Positions 7,826 to 16,600 of a stretch of 39,929 nucleotides of DNA are shown piece by piece. How positions within the stretch are numbered: the stretch's first letter is position 1; the number at the start of each line of letters is the position of its first letter. Origin of the DNA: Avimonoglobus sp965151315 (GTDB lineage Bacteria; Bacillota; Clostridia; UBA1381); the NCBI GenBank assembly GCA_965151315.1, contig CBCTZG010000019.1, forward strand, positions 1-39,929, in the 5' to 3' direction. The notes beneath the pieces were generated by a model. That model searched no databases, was not told the origin of the DNA, and saw only the letters and a list, made by a program, of their open reading frames with translations. Position numbers and translations under genes: made by a program.

Positions 7826-7846
7826 ATTATAGCATACTTTTGTCAA
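7826..7846 (-). promoter_or_regulatory. Probable pckG promoter (extended -10)
   Basis: Minus strand TGCTATAAT (7834-7826) is an extended -10 element without a good -35 at the usual distance. A TTGACA at 7846-7841 is only 9 nt away from it, but could pair with TATGCT (7822-7817) at an 18-nt spacing. Either choice gives a leader of roughly 90-100 nt that contains the Rex-like site. Confidence 0.55.
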
Positions 7847-7897
7847 TAAGGGAAGATATTTCACAATTTTTTCTAGAAAATTAGGCTTAATTTATAA

Positions 7898-7926
7898 TTG
7901 ACTTCTATTTTTCCAAGAGATATAAT
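7898..7926 (+). promoter_or_regulatory. SigA promoter of the DUF6062 gene
   Basis: TTGACT (7898-7903), 17-nt spacer, TATAAT (7921-7926). Confidence 0.85.
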
Positions 7927-7980
7927 AAATTATGCACAAATAAATTGCGCCATTAAATTTGGAAAGGTTTTGCATGATTT

Positions 7981-8733
7981 ATGAAAGAAAAAATTTATAC
8001 AATCCCCGTTAACGAGGCCTATGCAGGGAACCACGCCTGCCCCTTATGCTATCTTGCAGACAGGCTGGAAAAAGAAGCGGTAGACTATGCGTTAGGCGCG
8101 GCTATGATGGAGCCGGATTACCGGATCCAATCCAATGAAAAAGGTTTTTGCCAAAAGCATTTTTCCATGTTGTTTCAAAACCCAAACAAGCTGAGCCTGG
8201 GTTTGATCCTGGATACGCATTTAGAAGCGATCCGCAAAAAAATCAACGTATATGAAAAGGAAGCCGTATCTGGGGCCCGGGAAAAAAGCGGCCTGTTTAA
8301 AAAAAGCGGCAGCGCAGCTTTTGCCGGCCGTCTCGCGGAGGATTTGTCCAAGCTTAGCGGCGCGTGTGTAATCTGTGAGAGTATTGACCATACCATGGAG
8401 CGTTATATAGACGTTTTGTTCTACCTTTGGGATAATGATCCGGTCTTCCGCGAAAAATTCAACGCTTCAAAAGGGGTCTGCCTTCCCCATCTGGAAACAT
8501 TGCTGCGGACGGCGCCAAAATATCTGAATAGACAGAAAACCTGCCAATTTATCGCAGAGCTTTTCGCCTTGGAGCAGGCCCAGTTGGCCGACCTGCAGGC
8601 GGATATCCACAAATTTACCTTGAAATTCGACTACAGGAATCAGGATATGGAGTGGGGGACCGCGAAAGACGCGCCTATCCGTACTGTGGAAAAAATAGCC
8701 GGCTCTATCCGCCATAGCCTAGATGAAACCTAA
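7981..8733 (+). CDS. DUF6062 family protein with Cys/His metal-binding motifs
   Basis: 250 residues, soluble. The pattern is duplicated: a CxxC (HACPLC, about 19-24, and ACVICE, about 129-134), each followed at a distance by a C-xx-H (GFCQKHF, about 56-62, and GVCLPHL, about 161-167). This is consistent with two structurally similar zinc-binding modules and matches the DUF6062 family found in Clostridia. Function is unknown. The start at 7981 is forced, because an in-frame TGA lies two codons upstream; the nearest Shine-Dalgarno-like run GGAAAGG is unusually far away (13 nt). The gene stands alone between divergent pckG and convergent ymfH. Confidence 0.8.
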   Translation: MKEKIYTIPVNEAYAGNHACPLCYLADRLEKEAVDYALGAAMMEPDYRIQSNEKGFCQKHFSMLFQNPNKLSLGLILDTHLEAIRKKINVYEKEAVSGAREKSGLFKKSGSAAFAGRLAEDLSKLSGACVICESIDHTMERYIDVLFYLWDNDPVFREKFNASKGVCLPHLETLLRTAPKYLNRQKTCQFIAELFALEQAQLADLQADIHKFTLKFDYRNQDMEWGTAKDAPIRTVEKIAGSIRHSLDET

Positions 8734-8750
8734 GAACCTTTCTGCATTAT

Positions 8751-8786
8751 AACGCCCCGGCGAAAAACCGTTTCTCCCGGGGCGTT
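8751..8786. terminator. Bidirectional terminator between DUF6062 and ymfH genes
   Basis: Perfect 10-bp stem AACGCCCCGG / CCGGGGCGTT with a 16-nt loop, between two converging genes. T-tracts are weak on both sides. Confidence 0.7.
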
Positions 8787-8801
8787 TATCTGTAATTCTT
8801 T

Positions 8802-10097
8802 TTATTCCCCTGCCGGCTCTACCACCGACAGCGCGGCCAGCTCCGGCTGGAAATGATCATAAAACCGTTTCTCCACATCCTGGAAGGTAACCGTTTGATA
8901 GACGTCAAAATAATCAAAATAGCTGGCGTCCATAAACTGCATAGACAGGAAGGTATGGGCAAATTCTTCAATATCGTTGTAGGAACGGATATAATTGCCC
9001 CAAACCACTTTTTTGATCCGGTCAAAATCAGCCTGCCGCAGGCCGTTTTCCCGCAGGGAGCCGATATACGCAAGCATTTTTTCGTATACCGCCTGGGGAT
9101 CCTGGGATTCCCCGTCAATGGCTGTAAAGCCATAGTCTACCTGGGGATTGTATTCCGCGCTGAAGTTGGCGTTGATCAGCCCCGCGGCATATAATTCATT
9201 ATATAACGCGGACCCTTTTCCAAACAGCATCTCCACCAATATTTCCATCTCAATGATTTTTTTGAGCAATCTTTCCCCGCCATAACCGATATCGTTATCC
9301 TTAAAGCCCATCATAAACATAGGCATTGCCACGCTCAGCTTCTGGCTGGCGAAGCTCTTCGCCACAGCCGCTGGTTCCGCGGGATAGATCCGCTGGATTT
9401 CCTGGGAAAACGGTTCATTTTTCACAATATTGCGTTCAATAACCCCCAGCGTCTCTGCCGGGTCAAAATCACCGGTAACAAACAGCGTCATATTGGAAAG
9501 GTTGTAAAAGGTATGATAGCACTTGTACAGCAAATCCGCGTCAATTTTGGAGATACTGTCAATGGTGCCGGCAATTTCCAGCTTAACAGGATTGTTTTGA
9601 TACAGACAGCCCAGGAAATTGAAAAATACTTTCCAGCCCGGGTTATCGTCATACATCCGGATTTCCTGCCCGATGATCCCCTGTTCTTTTTGTACACTTT
9701 CCGGCGTGAAATGGGGCTTCTGTACATAATCCAGCAAAATCCGGAGGTTTTCATGGAGGTTTGCCGTGGCGGAAAACAGGTATGCCGTCATGTTAAAGCT
9801 GGTGAAGGCGTTGGCGTTGCCGCCGTATTGGGAAAACGCATCAAATACATTGCTGCCGTCCGGCTGGTCAAACATTTTATGCTCTAAAAAATGGGCGATT
9901 CCATCCGGCACTTTGGTTGTACGCTGTTCCCCCGGGACTATAAATTCAGAGTCCACGGAACCGTATTTCGTTCCAAAGATGGCATAGTTTTGGCTGTAGC
10001 CCTTCCGGGGCATTAAATAAATATCCAGCCCGCTTCCATGCTTTTTATAATACAGGCTCTCCCCGGTTTTTGGGTTTGTACGCTTTTGCAGTTCCAT
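8802..10097 (-). CDS. ymfH: M16 family metallopeptidase, YmfH type (active-site subunit)
   Basis: 431 residues. It carries the inverted zinc motif HFLEH (His69, Glu72, His73), with a downstream Glu in QGIIGQEI about 75 residues later as the third zinc ligand, so the peptidase should be active. The two-lobed M16 fold accounts for the rest. The start codon overlaps the stop of the upstream gene in TAATG, with GGAGG before it, so the two products are made together and probably form a heterodimer of one active and one inactive M16 subunit. In Bacillus subtilis the ymfF/ymfH pair is needed for 5-aminopentanol modification of EF-P. Applying that role here rests on family similarity, since no EF-P gene is in view. 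Confidence 0.82.
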   Translation of the reverse strand: MELQKRTNPKTGESLYYKKHGSGLDIYLMPRKGYSQNYAIFGTKYGSVDSEFIVPGEQRTTKVPDGIAHFLEHKMFDQPDGSNVFDAFSQYGGNANAFTSFNMTAYLFSATANLHENLRILLDYVQKPHFTPESVQKEQGIIGQEIRMYDDNPGWKVFFNFLGCLYQNNPVKLEIAGTIDSISKIDADLLYKCYHTFYNLSNMTLFVTGDFDPAETLGVIERNIVKNEPFSQEIQRIYPAEPAAVAKSFASQKLSVAMPMFMMGFKDNDIGYGGERLLKKIIEMEILVEMLFGKGSALYNELYAAGLINANFSAEYNPQVDYGFTAIDGESQDPQAVYEKMLAYIGSLRENGLRQADFDRIKKVVWGNYIRSYNDIEEFAHTFLSMQFMDASYFDYFDVYQTVTFQDVEKRFYDHFQPELAALSVVEPAGE

Positions 10098-11365
10098 TAC
10101 GCTTCCTCCTTCCCCGTCAGGAAATAAACGGTATCCGGCTGGATTTTTTGGAATGCCCGAATTACGTCATCCTTCGTAACGGCTGAAATATTCCGCTTAT
10201 ATCCCTCAATATCGCAGTTCGTGCCTGCAAGCATCTGATCCAGATAAAACGCCCGCATATACCGCTGGTTATCATAATACGAATTCAGACTGTTGATGAT
10301 TGTCTTAATGCTGGAATCAAATTCCATATCAGTCACTTCCCCAGCCTGGATCGCCTGGAATTGGGCCATGGTCTCGTCATACGCTTTCTGGAAATTGGCA
10401 AATTCGATCCCGGCATTTACGACCATCAATCCTTTCATTTTCTCCAGCTGGCTGGAAGCATAGTACGCCAGGCTCAGCTTTTCCCGGACATTATTAAAAA
10501 GCTTGGAATGGGTTCCCGCGCCGAATACACTGTTGCCTACTGTCAAAGCCCAGGCGTCCGGGTCGTCCGGCCGGATATTCGTCCGGAATCCGATGGAGAG
10601 CTTTCCCTGGGTCACATCCATCTGCTCCGTAACCCGCTGTAAATCTGTATTTTTTTGCAAAATCTCTGTATTTACCGCCGGCGGGGCCAAAAAAGAAATC
10701 CCGCCAAGCTTTTTCTGAATGGTTTCCGCGATTTGATCCAAGTTTGCCGTACCACAGACGAATATGTCGATCACAGAAGACGTGATGATTGTTTGATAAT
10801 GCGCGTATAAATTCTCCGGCGTAATCTGATCCACACCTGCGGCTGTTCCCAGGGCCGACAGGCCGAAGGGCTCCCCTTTGCACATTTCTTCCACGCAGCG
10901 GTGATGGGCATAGCTCCGCTTGTCATTGATCAGGCTCTCGATCCTGTCCTTTGCGTTCTTCTTCTCCTGCTCTACAAATTCCCGCCGAAATACGCCGTTT
11001 TCTAAGACCGGTTCCAAAAGCATGGAAAATAAAAGCTCCGTCATCTCACCTGACAGTGCTTCCCCTGCTGGGGCATACCGATCCGCAATGGTTTCCGTGT
11101 CAAAAACCATCATCTGGTTCTCGCCTTTTTTCGTGACCGCCACATTCAGAGAGGCGCCGTAAAGCCCCTCTAATGTTTGAGCCACCTGAACGGAATCCGC
11201 CGCCATGCGGCAGCCCCGCTTTAAAACATGGGGCAAAACCGCGTTCAATGACGTCTCCGCAGCCACCATGGGCCTGCGGACATACATGCCCAGCGTAGTC
11301 GTTTTCAGCTTTTCCATGGGAATGTAATATATGGTGATATTCGGGTTCACTTGCCGTTTCTCCAT
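10097..11365 (-). CDS. ymfF: M16-like peptidase homologue lacking the zinc motif, YmfF type
   Basis: 422 residues with M16 architecture throughout, but the HxxEH motif is absent: the equivalent region reads VLPHVLKRGC, so it is presumably a non-catalytic partner of the active subunit encoded next. Start set at ATG 11365 with GGAG 8 nt upstream; a TTG seven codons earlier has no ribosome site. It overlaps the following gene by one base. Its promoter sits just beyond the stop codon of gpr with no terminator between, so some transcription may also come from gpr. Confidence 0.8.
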   Translation of the reverse strand: MEKRQVNPNITIYYIPMEKLKTTTLGMYVRRPMVAAETSLNAVLPHVLKRGCRMAADSVQVAQTLEGLYGASLNVAVTKKGENQMMVFDTETIADRYAPAGEALSGEMTELLFSMLLEPVLENGVFRREFVEQEKKNAKDRIESLINDKRSYAHHRCVEEMCKGEPFGLSALGTAAGVDQITPENLYAHYQTIITSSVIDIFVCGTANLDQIAETIQKKLGGISFLAPPAVNTEILQKNTDLQRVTEQMDVTQGKLSIGFRTNIRPDDPDAWALTVGNSVFGAGTHSKLFNNVREKLSLAYYASSQLEKMKGLMVVNAGIEFANFQKAYDETMAQFQAIQAGEVTDMEFDSSIKTIINSLNSYYDNQRYMRAFYLDQMLAGTNCDIEGYKRNISAVTKDDVIRAFQKIQPDTVYFLTGKEEA

Positions 11366-11404
11366 CCCAGATTCTCCTTTTCTCAAAATTTTCCTGTATA
11401 TATT

Positions 11405-11433
11405 ATTGTACCTCGAAACCCATCGTCTGTCAA
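11405..11433 (-). promoter_or_regulatory. SigA promoter of ymfF-ymfH
   Basis: Minus strand TTGACA (11433-11428), 17-nt spacer, TACAAT (11410-11405). The -35 box abuts the gpr stop codon. Confidence 0.85.
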
Positions 11434-12372
11434 CTATCCCACAAAGCTTTCTATTTCATCAAACGTTAAATTTTTGTGCAGAGCCATATTGATCCCATTG
11501 GCCACGGTTTTAGAGGTTTTCTCTATCACCAGGTCGATATCCTTGGGTGTGACCATCAGCCGGCCGATATTTTTAGAAAGGGCATCCTTAATGAGATTAT
11601 GCTTTTCCCGGAAGCTCATTTCCTCGTCCATATCCTTCATCGCCAAATCAATACTGTCGCTGGCGATTGTGGCCGCGTCCACCACCGTAGGCACACCGAT
11701 GGCAATCACCTTTGTGCCCAGGGTTTCCTCGTTCAGCCCGGCCCGGTTATTTTCCACGCCGGCGCCAGGGTTGATCCCGGTGTCCGCGATCTGGATCGTA
11801 GTGCTGATCCGATCCAGGCTCCGGGAAGCCAGGGCATCTACAGCAATCACCAGCTCCGGATGTACCTGGCCTACGATCCCTTTAATAATTTCCGCGGTTT
11901 CCATGCCAGTAGTGCCCAAAACCCCTGGCGCAATGGCGCATACGGCGCTGATCCCTTCGTCCAGATATTCCCACATATGCTTACGCATGTGGTTGGTTAC
12001 CATCAGATTCCCAATTACTTTAGGTCCCAGCGCATCCGGCGTGATCTGTTTGTTGCCCAGCCCCACTACCAGCGTTATCGTGTCCTCATGGATATCCGCC
12101 ATCTGCCGCAGCTCCTCCGCCAGCAGCCGGCAGGTGTTTTCATAGGTTTCCACACTGTATTTGATTTCCGGCGCTTCAATGGTCACATATGTCCCCTTAG
12201 GCTTTCCCAAAGCCTTTTCGCCGTTTTCATTCTGGATAGTGATTTTGGTTACATGGATCCCATCCTGGGCTCGCACGTCAATGTCGATCCCATCAATTTT
12301 TTCCTCCGCTTCCGCGCTTTCGGCATACATTTCATGCGCTTCCAAGGCAAGGTCTGTTCTAATATTCTCCAT
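11434..12372 (-). CDS. gpr: Germination protease GPR (spore protease)
   Basis: 312 residues. GPR degrades small acid-soluble spore proteins during germination, freeing DNA and supplying amino acids. It is made as a zymogen in the developing forespore and trims its own N-terminus. Visible family features are the N-terminal RTDLALEAHE, GLGNKQITPDALGP, APGVLGTTGMET and IAVDALASRSLDRI. The propeptide before RTDLALE is very short (four residues), so the processing site may differ from the Bacillus enzyme. The Shine-Dalgarno AAAGGAA precedes ATG 12372. The upstream region carries a forespore-type promoter. Its presence implies that the organism forms endospores. Confidence 0.96.
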   Translation of the reverse strand: MENIRTDLALEAHEMYAESAEAEEKIDGIDIDVRAQDGIHVTKITIQNENGEKALGKPKGTYVTIEAPEIKYSVETYENTCRLLAEELRQMADIHEDTITLVVGLGNKQITPDALGPKVIGNLMVTNHMRKHMWEYLDEGISAVCAIAPGVLGTTGMETAEIIKGIVGQVHPELVIAVDALASRSLDRISTTIQIADTGINPGAGVENNRAGLNEETLGTKVIAIGVPTVVDAATIASDSIDLAMKDMDEEMSFREKHNLIKDALSKNIGRLMVTPKDIDLVIEKTSKTVANGINMALHKNLTFDEIESFVG

Positions 12373-12393
12373 AATTTACCATTCCTTTCCATA

Positions 12394-12437
12394 CTTGTAT
12401 AGGTTTATTTTACCCGGGGGATATATTTCTATACAAG
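12394..12437 (-). promoter_or_regulatory. Candidate SigF/SigG-type promoter of gpr inside an inverted repeat
   Basis: Minus strand GTATA (12434-12430) and GGGTAAAATA (12415-12406) match the SigF-type pattern GYWTA ... GGnnAnAHTR with a 14-nt gap, about one base short of usual. Two perfect 9-bp arms, CTTGTATAG (12394-12402) and CTATACAAG (12429-12437), flank the -10 element, and the right arm contains the -35 element. Promoter assignment is by pattern only. Confidence 0.5.
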
Positions 12438-12439
12438 CA

Positions 12440-12469
12440 CAAAAAAAGGAAACGGCGCACCGCTTCCTA
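12440..12469 (-). terminator. Terminator of the fab/smc/ftsY cluster
   Basis: Minus strand: stem AGGAAGCGG / CCGTTTCCT (one G-U pair), loop TGCG, followed by seven T. The TAG of the DUF1294 gene lies within the first arm. Confidence 0.9.
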
Positions 12470-12727
12470 AAAATATGGCAAAATAACATATACTACAGCC
12501 AAATTCCAGGCAACAGCCAGCGGAACCAGGATCCGGAATTTCATTTTTGAAACCTTGTGGTGAAAGGCCGCCATTCCACAGACCGCGCCGATGCCGCCCA
12601 GGAGCCAAGCGCATCCAATCAAGACCGACTCCCGGATCCGCCAGCGGCCGGTTTCGGCTTTCCATTTATCCAGTCCGTACAGCAGGAAAACCAGGAGATT
12701 CCACACGGCGAGAACCAATCCAATCAA
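12467..12727 (-). CDS. DUF1294 small membrane protein
   Basis: 86 residues with three to four hydrophobic segments. It has the family's charged signature: YGLDKWKAETGRWRIRES, then a glycine-rich LLGGIGAVCGMAAFHHKVSKMKF segment. Function is unknown. The start is a TTG overlapping the ftsY stop (TTGA), so translation depends on coupling; no separate Shine-Dalgarno is obvious, and a GTG seven codons further in is an alternative. It is the last gene of the long leftward cluster. Confidence 0.8.
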   Translation of the reverse strand: MIGLVLAVWNLLVFLLYGLDKWKAETGRWRIRESVLIGCAWLLGGIGAVCGMAAFHHKVSKMKFRILVPLAVAWNLAVVYVILPYF

Positions 12728-13644
12728 TTTTCAAACAACGCCCTTGCAAAATCGGCCGGATTAAATTCCTGCAAATCCTCTACGCCTTCACCTACGCCGA
12801 CAAATTTGACTGGTATTTTCTGTTCCTGGGAGATTGCCACTACAACACCACCCTTTGCGGTCCCGTCCAGCTTTGTCAAAATGATTCCCGTGATATCCGC
12901 CACCTCAGAAAACAGCTTTGCCTGGCTCAAAGCATTTTGTCCGGTGGTAGCATCCAGCACCAAAAGGATCTCTTTAGGCGCACCGGGAAGTTCCCGGGCT
13001 ATGACTCTAGAAATTTTCTCCAGCTCTGCCATTAAGTTTTTTTTATTGTGCAGCCGGCCCGCTGTATCACAAATTAGAACGTCCACATTTCTGGCCTTTG
13101 CGGCGCTGCAGGCGTCAAAAACCACAGCCGCCGGATCAGAATTTTCCTGTTGCTTAATAATATCGCAGCCGCTGCGCTGGGCCCAGATATCCAGCTGGTC
13201 GATGGCAGCAGCCCGGAACGTATCCGCTGCCGCCAACAGCACCTTTTTCCCCTGCCGCTTATAAAAAGCTGCCAGCTTGCCAATGCTGGTGGTCTTCCCT
13301 ACGCCGTTCACGCCAATAACCAAAACCACTGCCGGGCCCGGCTCTATATGCATGGCGCTGTCTATGGTCTGCATAATATCACTGATCACTGCCTGCAGCT
13401 CAGCCTTTACCTCGTCAGCGTCGGAAATCCGCTTGGTTTTTACCCGGTCCCGCAGCTCCTCAATAATGGAAACGGATGTTTCTACCCCTAGGTCGGACAT
13501 AATCAGCGCTTCTTCCAACTCCTCAAAAAATTCCTCGTCTACCCTGACAAAAACCTTAAAAACCTGATTGACCTGCTCTGAAATCGCGTTTCTTGTCTTT
13601 CCCAGACTGTTTTTTAATTTTTCAAAAAATCCCATGCGTTCCAT
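12724..13644 (-). CDS. ftsY: Signal recognition particle receptor FtsY
   Basis: 306 residues from ATG 13644, or 303 from ATG 13635. The latter has AAAGGG at a normal 9-nt distance and begins MGFFEKLKNSLGKT as is usual for Gram-positive FtsY. It is the NG-domain GTPase that docks SRP-ribosome complexes at the membrane. Motifs are VNGVGKTTSIGKLA (G1), DTFRAAAIDQL (closing loop), DTAGRLHN (G3) and TKLDGTAKGG (G4 and following). There is no long acidic A domain, as normal in Firmicutes. It starts six bases after the smc stop. The partner ffh is not in the window. Confidence 0.96.
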   Translation of the reverse strand: MERMGFFEKLKNSLGKTRNAISEQVNQVFKVFVRVDEEFFEELEEALIMSDLGVETSVSIIEELRDRVKTKRISDADEVKAELQAVISDIMQTIDSAMHIEPGPAVVLVIGVNGVGKTTSIGKLAAFYKRQGKKVLLAAADTFRAAAIDQLDIWAQRSGCDIIKQQENSDPAAVVFDACSAAKARNVDVLICDTAGRLHNKKNLMAELEKISRVIARELPGAPKEILLVLDATTGQNALSQAKLFSEVADITGIILTKLDGTAKGGVVVAISQEQKIPVKFVGVGEGVEDLQEFNPADFARALFEN

Positions 13645-13650
13645 CCCTTT

Positions 13651-16600
13651 CTATCCCAACATTTCATCTTCCACATCATCGATTTTCAGCGACAGGAGCT
13701 TGGATACGCCCTTTTCCTGCATGGTCACGCCATACAGGATATTGGCCGCTTCCATAGTTCCGCGGCGGTGGGTGATCACAATAAACTGGGTCTGTGCCAT
13801 ATAATTTTTCAGATATGTTGCAAACCGGGCTACATTTACGTCATCCAGCGCGGCGTCGATCTCGTCTAAAATACAGAATGGCGTCGGTTTGACCTCCAAG
13901 ATCGCAAATAGCAACGCGATCGCGATAAATGATTTTTCCCCGCCGGAATACAGGTTGATATTCTGCAGGCCCTTGCCGGGAAGCTGCACTTCAATCTCGA
14001 TCCCGCTTTCCATTACATCCCGCGGGTCGGACAAATACAGCCGGCCGCTTCCGCCGCCGAACAGCTCCCGGAAAACATGGCCAAAGCTTTTATTGATCGC
14101 GTCAAATTGCTTTTGGAAATGCTCCTCCATCAGCTCCTGCATAGAATCGATTACCTTGTTCAGGTTATCCTGGGATTTTTCCAAATCCGCCTTTTGCCCG
14201 CTCAAGAACGTAAACCGATCCTTCGTTTCCTGGTATTCCTGGACCGCGTCTAGGTTGACGCTGCCTAAAGCCTTGATTTTCCCTCTCAGCTCAGACGTAT
14301 ATTTTTTGGATTCCGCTTCATTTTCGATAGGGATCCGCAGCTCTTGGGCAGCGACGGGCGTTAGCTCATATTCGTCCCAAAGCCGGTTGATCGTCCCTTC
14401 CAGATCATTCTGCAGCTTTTCCCGGCGGCCTTCCAGCCGGGCCAGCTCCTGCTGCAGCAAAATCAGCTTGTCCGTCAGATCTTTATTGGTGTTCTGGATC
14501 CCTTTCAGGCCCTCTACAATCCCCGCTTTGTCCGCCTCAATTACAGCTATCTGTCCTCGGATTTCCTGAGAAAGCGTCTCAATCTCTGAAATTTCTGTGT
14601 TTTTAGACTGAATCGTTTTCTTAGCCGCCGCGATCCGTTCTTCAACAGACTGCCTGTCTACAGACTTTTCCTGAATTAGGCGCTGATTTTCCGCCATCAA
14701 TGCCTGTATATCCCGGATCGTATTTTGGGCTGCCTCAATATCCTTTTCAATGGTCCGAAGCCGCAGGGTTTCATCCATTAAAAGCTTAGCCTTGGCGTCT
14801 TTATCCGCCGCAGTTTTCTCATAATCGGATTCCAGGCCTTCGACCTTTTCGTTCAGTGCCGCGATTTCCCGTTCGTCCTGCCGGATTGCATTGATTGCCC
14901 CAGCAATCTCATCGCCAGACTGGGCAAGCTGGGCCTCAATCTGCCGGAGCTCTTCCGACAGAGCGCGTTCGGATTCTCCGCTGGTTTCTAAGCTGTTCTG
15001 CAAATGGGCCGCTGTGTTTTCCAGCACCAGAACGTCGTTTTCATATTCCCGCAAAAGCGGTGTATAAGAAGCCAGCTGGCCGTTGATGTTCCGGATTTCT
15101 TCCCCCTGCCTGGTTTGTTCGCCCTTTAACTGGGCCAAATTTTTAGACAGTGCGGCGATGTCCTCTGTCAGGGCTTTAATTTCACTGGCCCTGGATAAAA
15201 AGCCGCTGACCTTGTTCACGCTGCCGCCGGACATAGCGCCGCCGGTGTTTAAAATGTCCCCTTCTAAGGTGACCGTCCGGAAGCGATACCCGTATTTCCG
15301 ACTGAGGGCAATAGCATTGTCAATCGTATCTACCACCACTACGCGTCCCAACAGGCTTTTCATAATCCCGTCGTATTTTTTATCATATCGGATCAGCCCG
15401 CTGGCCAGCCCAATCACACCTGGCTCGCCGGAAATTTCCCGGATATTGTCTAAAGTCCGCCCGTTTACAGAAGAAACCGGCAAAAAGGTAGCCCGTCCCG
15501 CCCGGGCGCCGCGCAGATAGGCAATGGCTGATTTGGCATCCTCCTCAGTCTCCACCACAATATTCTGCAGCGCGCCGCCCAGGCCGATCTCAATGGCGGT
15601 TACATATTTTTTTTCCACGTCGATTAGCCCGGAAACCGTGCCGTAAATCGACAGCCGCCGCAGCTCCGGTGCTTTTAGCACCGCTTTAACGCTTTTGGCA
15701 TAGCCCTCGTAATCGTTTTCCATCCCCTCCAAAATCCGACGTTTCGAGGTTTTCGAGTTTAGTTCCACTTCCATCTGCCCTATTTGCCGTCCTCTTTGGG
15801 CAAATTCGGCCTGCAAAGTCTCCAGCCGTGCCGTCCGCTGATGGATCCGGTCCTGCATAGCGACCATCTTTTCCTTTTTTTCCGCACTTTCCCGGCTATT
15901 TTCCAAAAGCCTGGCTTGAATGTCCTCCACACCTTGGCCGTGGGATTTGAGATCGCTTTCTACTGCTTCACGCCGCTCTAAAAAGCTTTTCCGCAGGGCT
16001 TCAATTCCATTAATATTGGCTTTTTTCGCTGACACAGCGTTCATCCGTTCAATAATATCGCCCTTTACCTGGTCGATTTCCAGCCGGTATTGATTTAACC
16101 GCGCAAAAACCGTCTCATTTTCCTGCTGGATCTGGGTGAACCGGTCGAACAAGCCCTTAGAATCCTGCTCCTGCCGAGAAATATCTTGCTTCAGCGTTTC
16201 TATCTGTTCCTCCGCGTCCGCGTTTTTCTGATTCAGCGCGGCAATTTCTTGTTCAATCCGGTCTGCCATCGCCATGTTGTTTTTAATATCGTTTTCCGCT
16301 ATGGAGATAGCATTTTTCGCCGCCATGCTTTTGGCTTCGTTATCCATCAGATCCTGGTTTTTTGCCGCCTGTTCCTCGTCTTTTTTCCGGCTTTTTTCAT
16401 AAAGCGCGCTTTGCCTGGCCTCGATTTCAGTTTCCCGGGCCCGCAGCTGCGCGATCTCTTCCTCTACACTTTCGTATTGCTGGGCCGCTGAAAGGCTTGC
16501 CGCCTTATTGCCTTCAATGGCGATCAAGCTTATGCTGACATCCAGCTTTTTGTATTCTGTATACAGCTCCATATACCGCCGGGCCTTTTTGGACTGGTTC

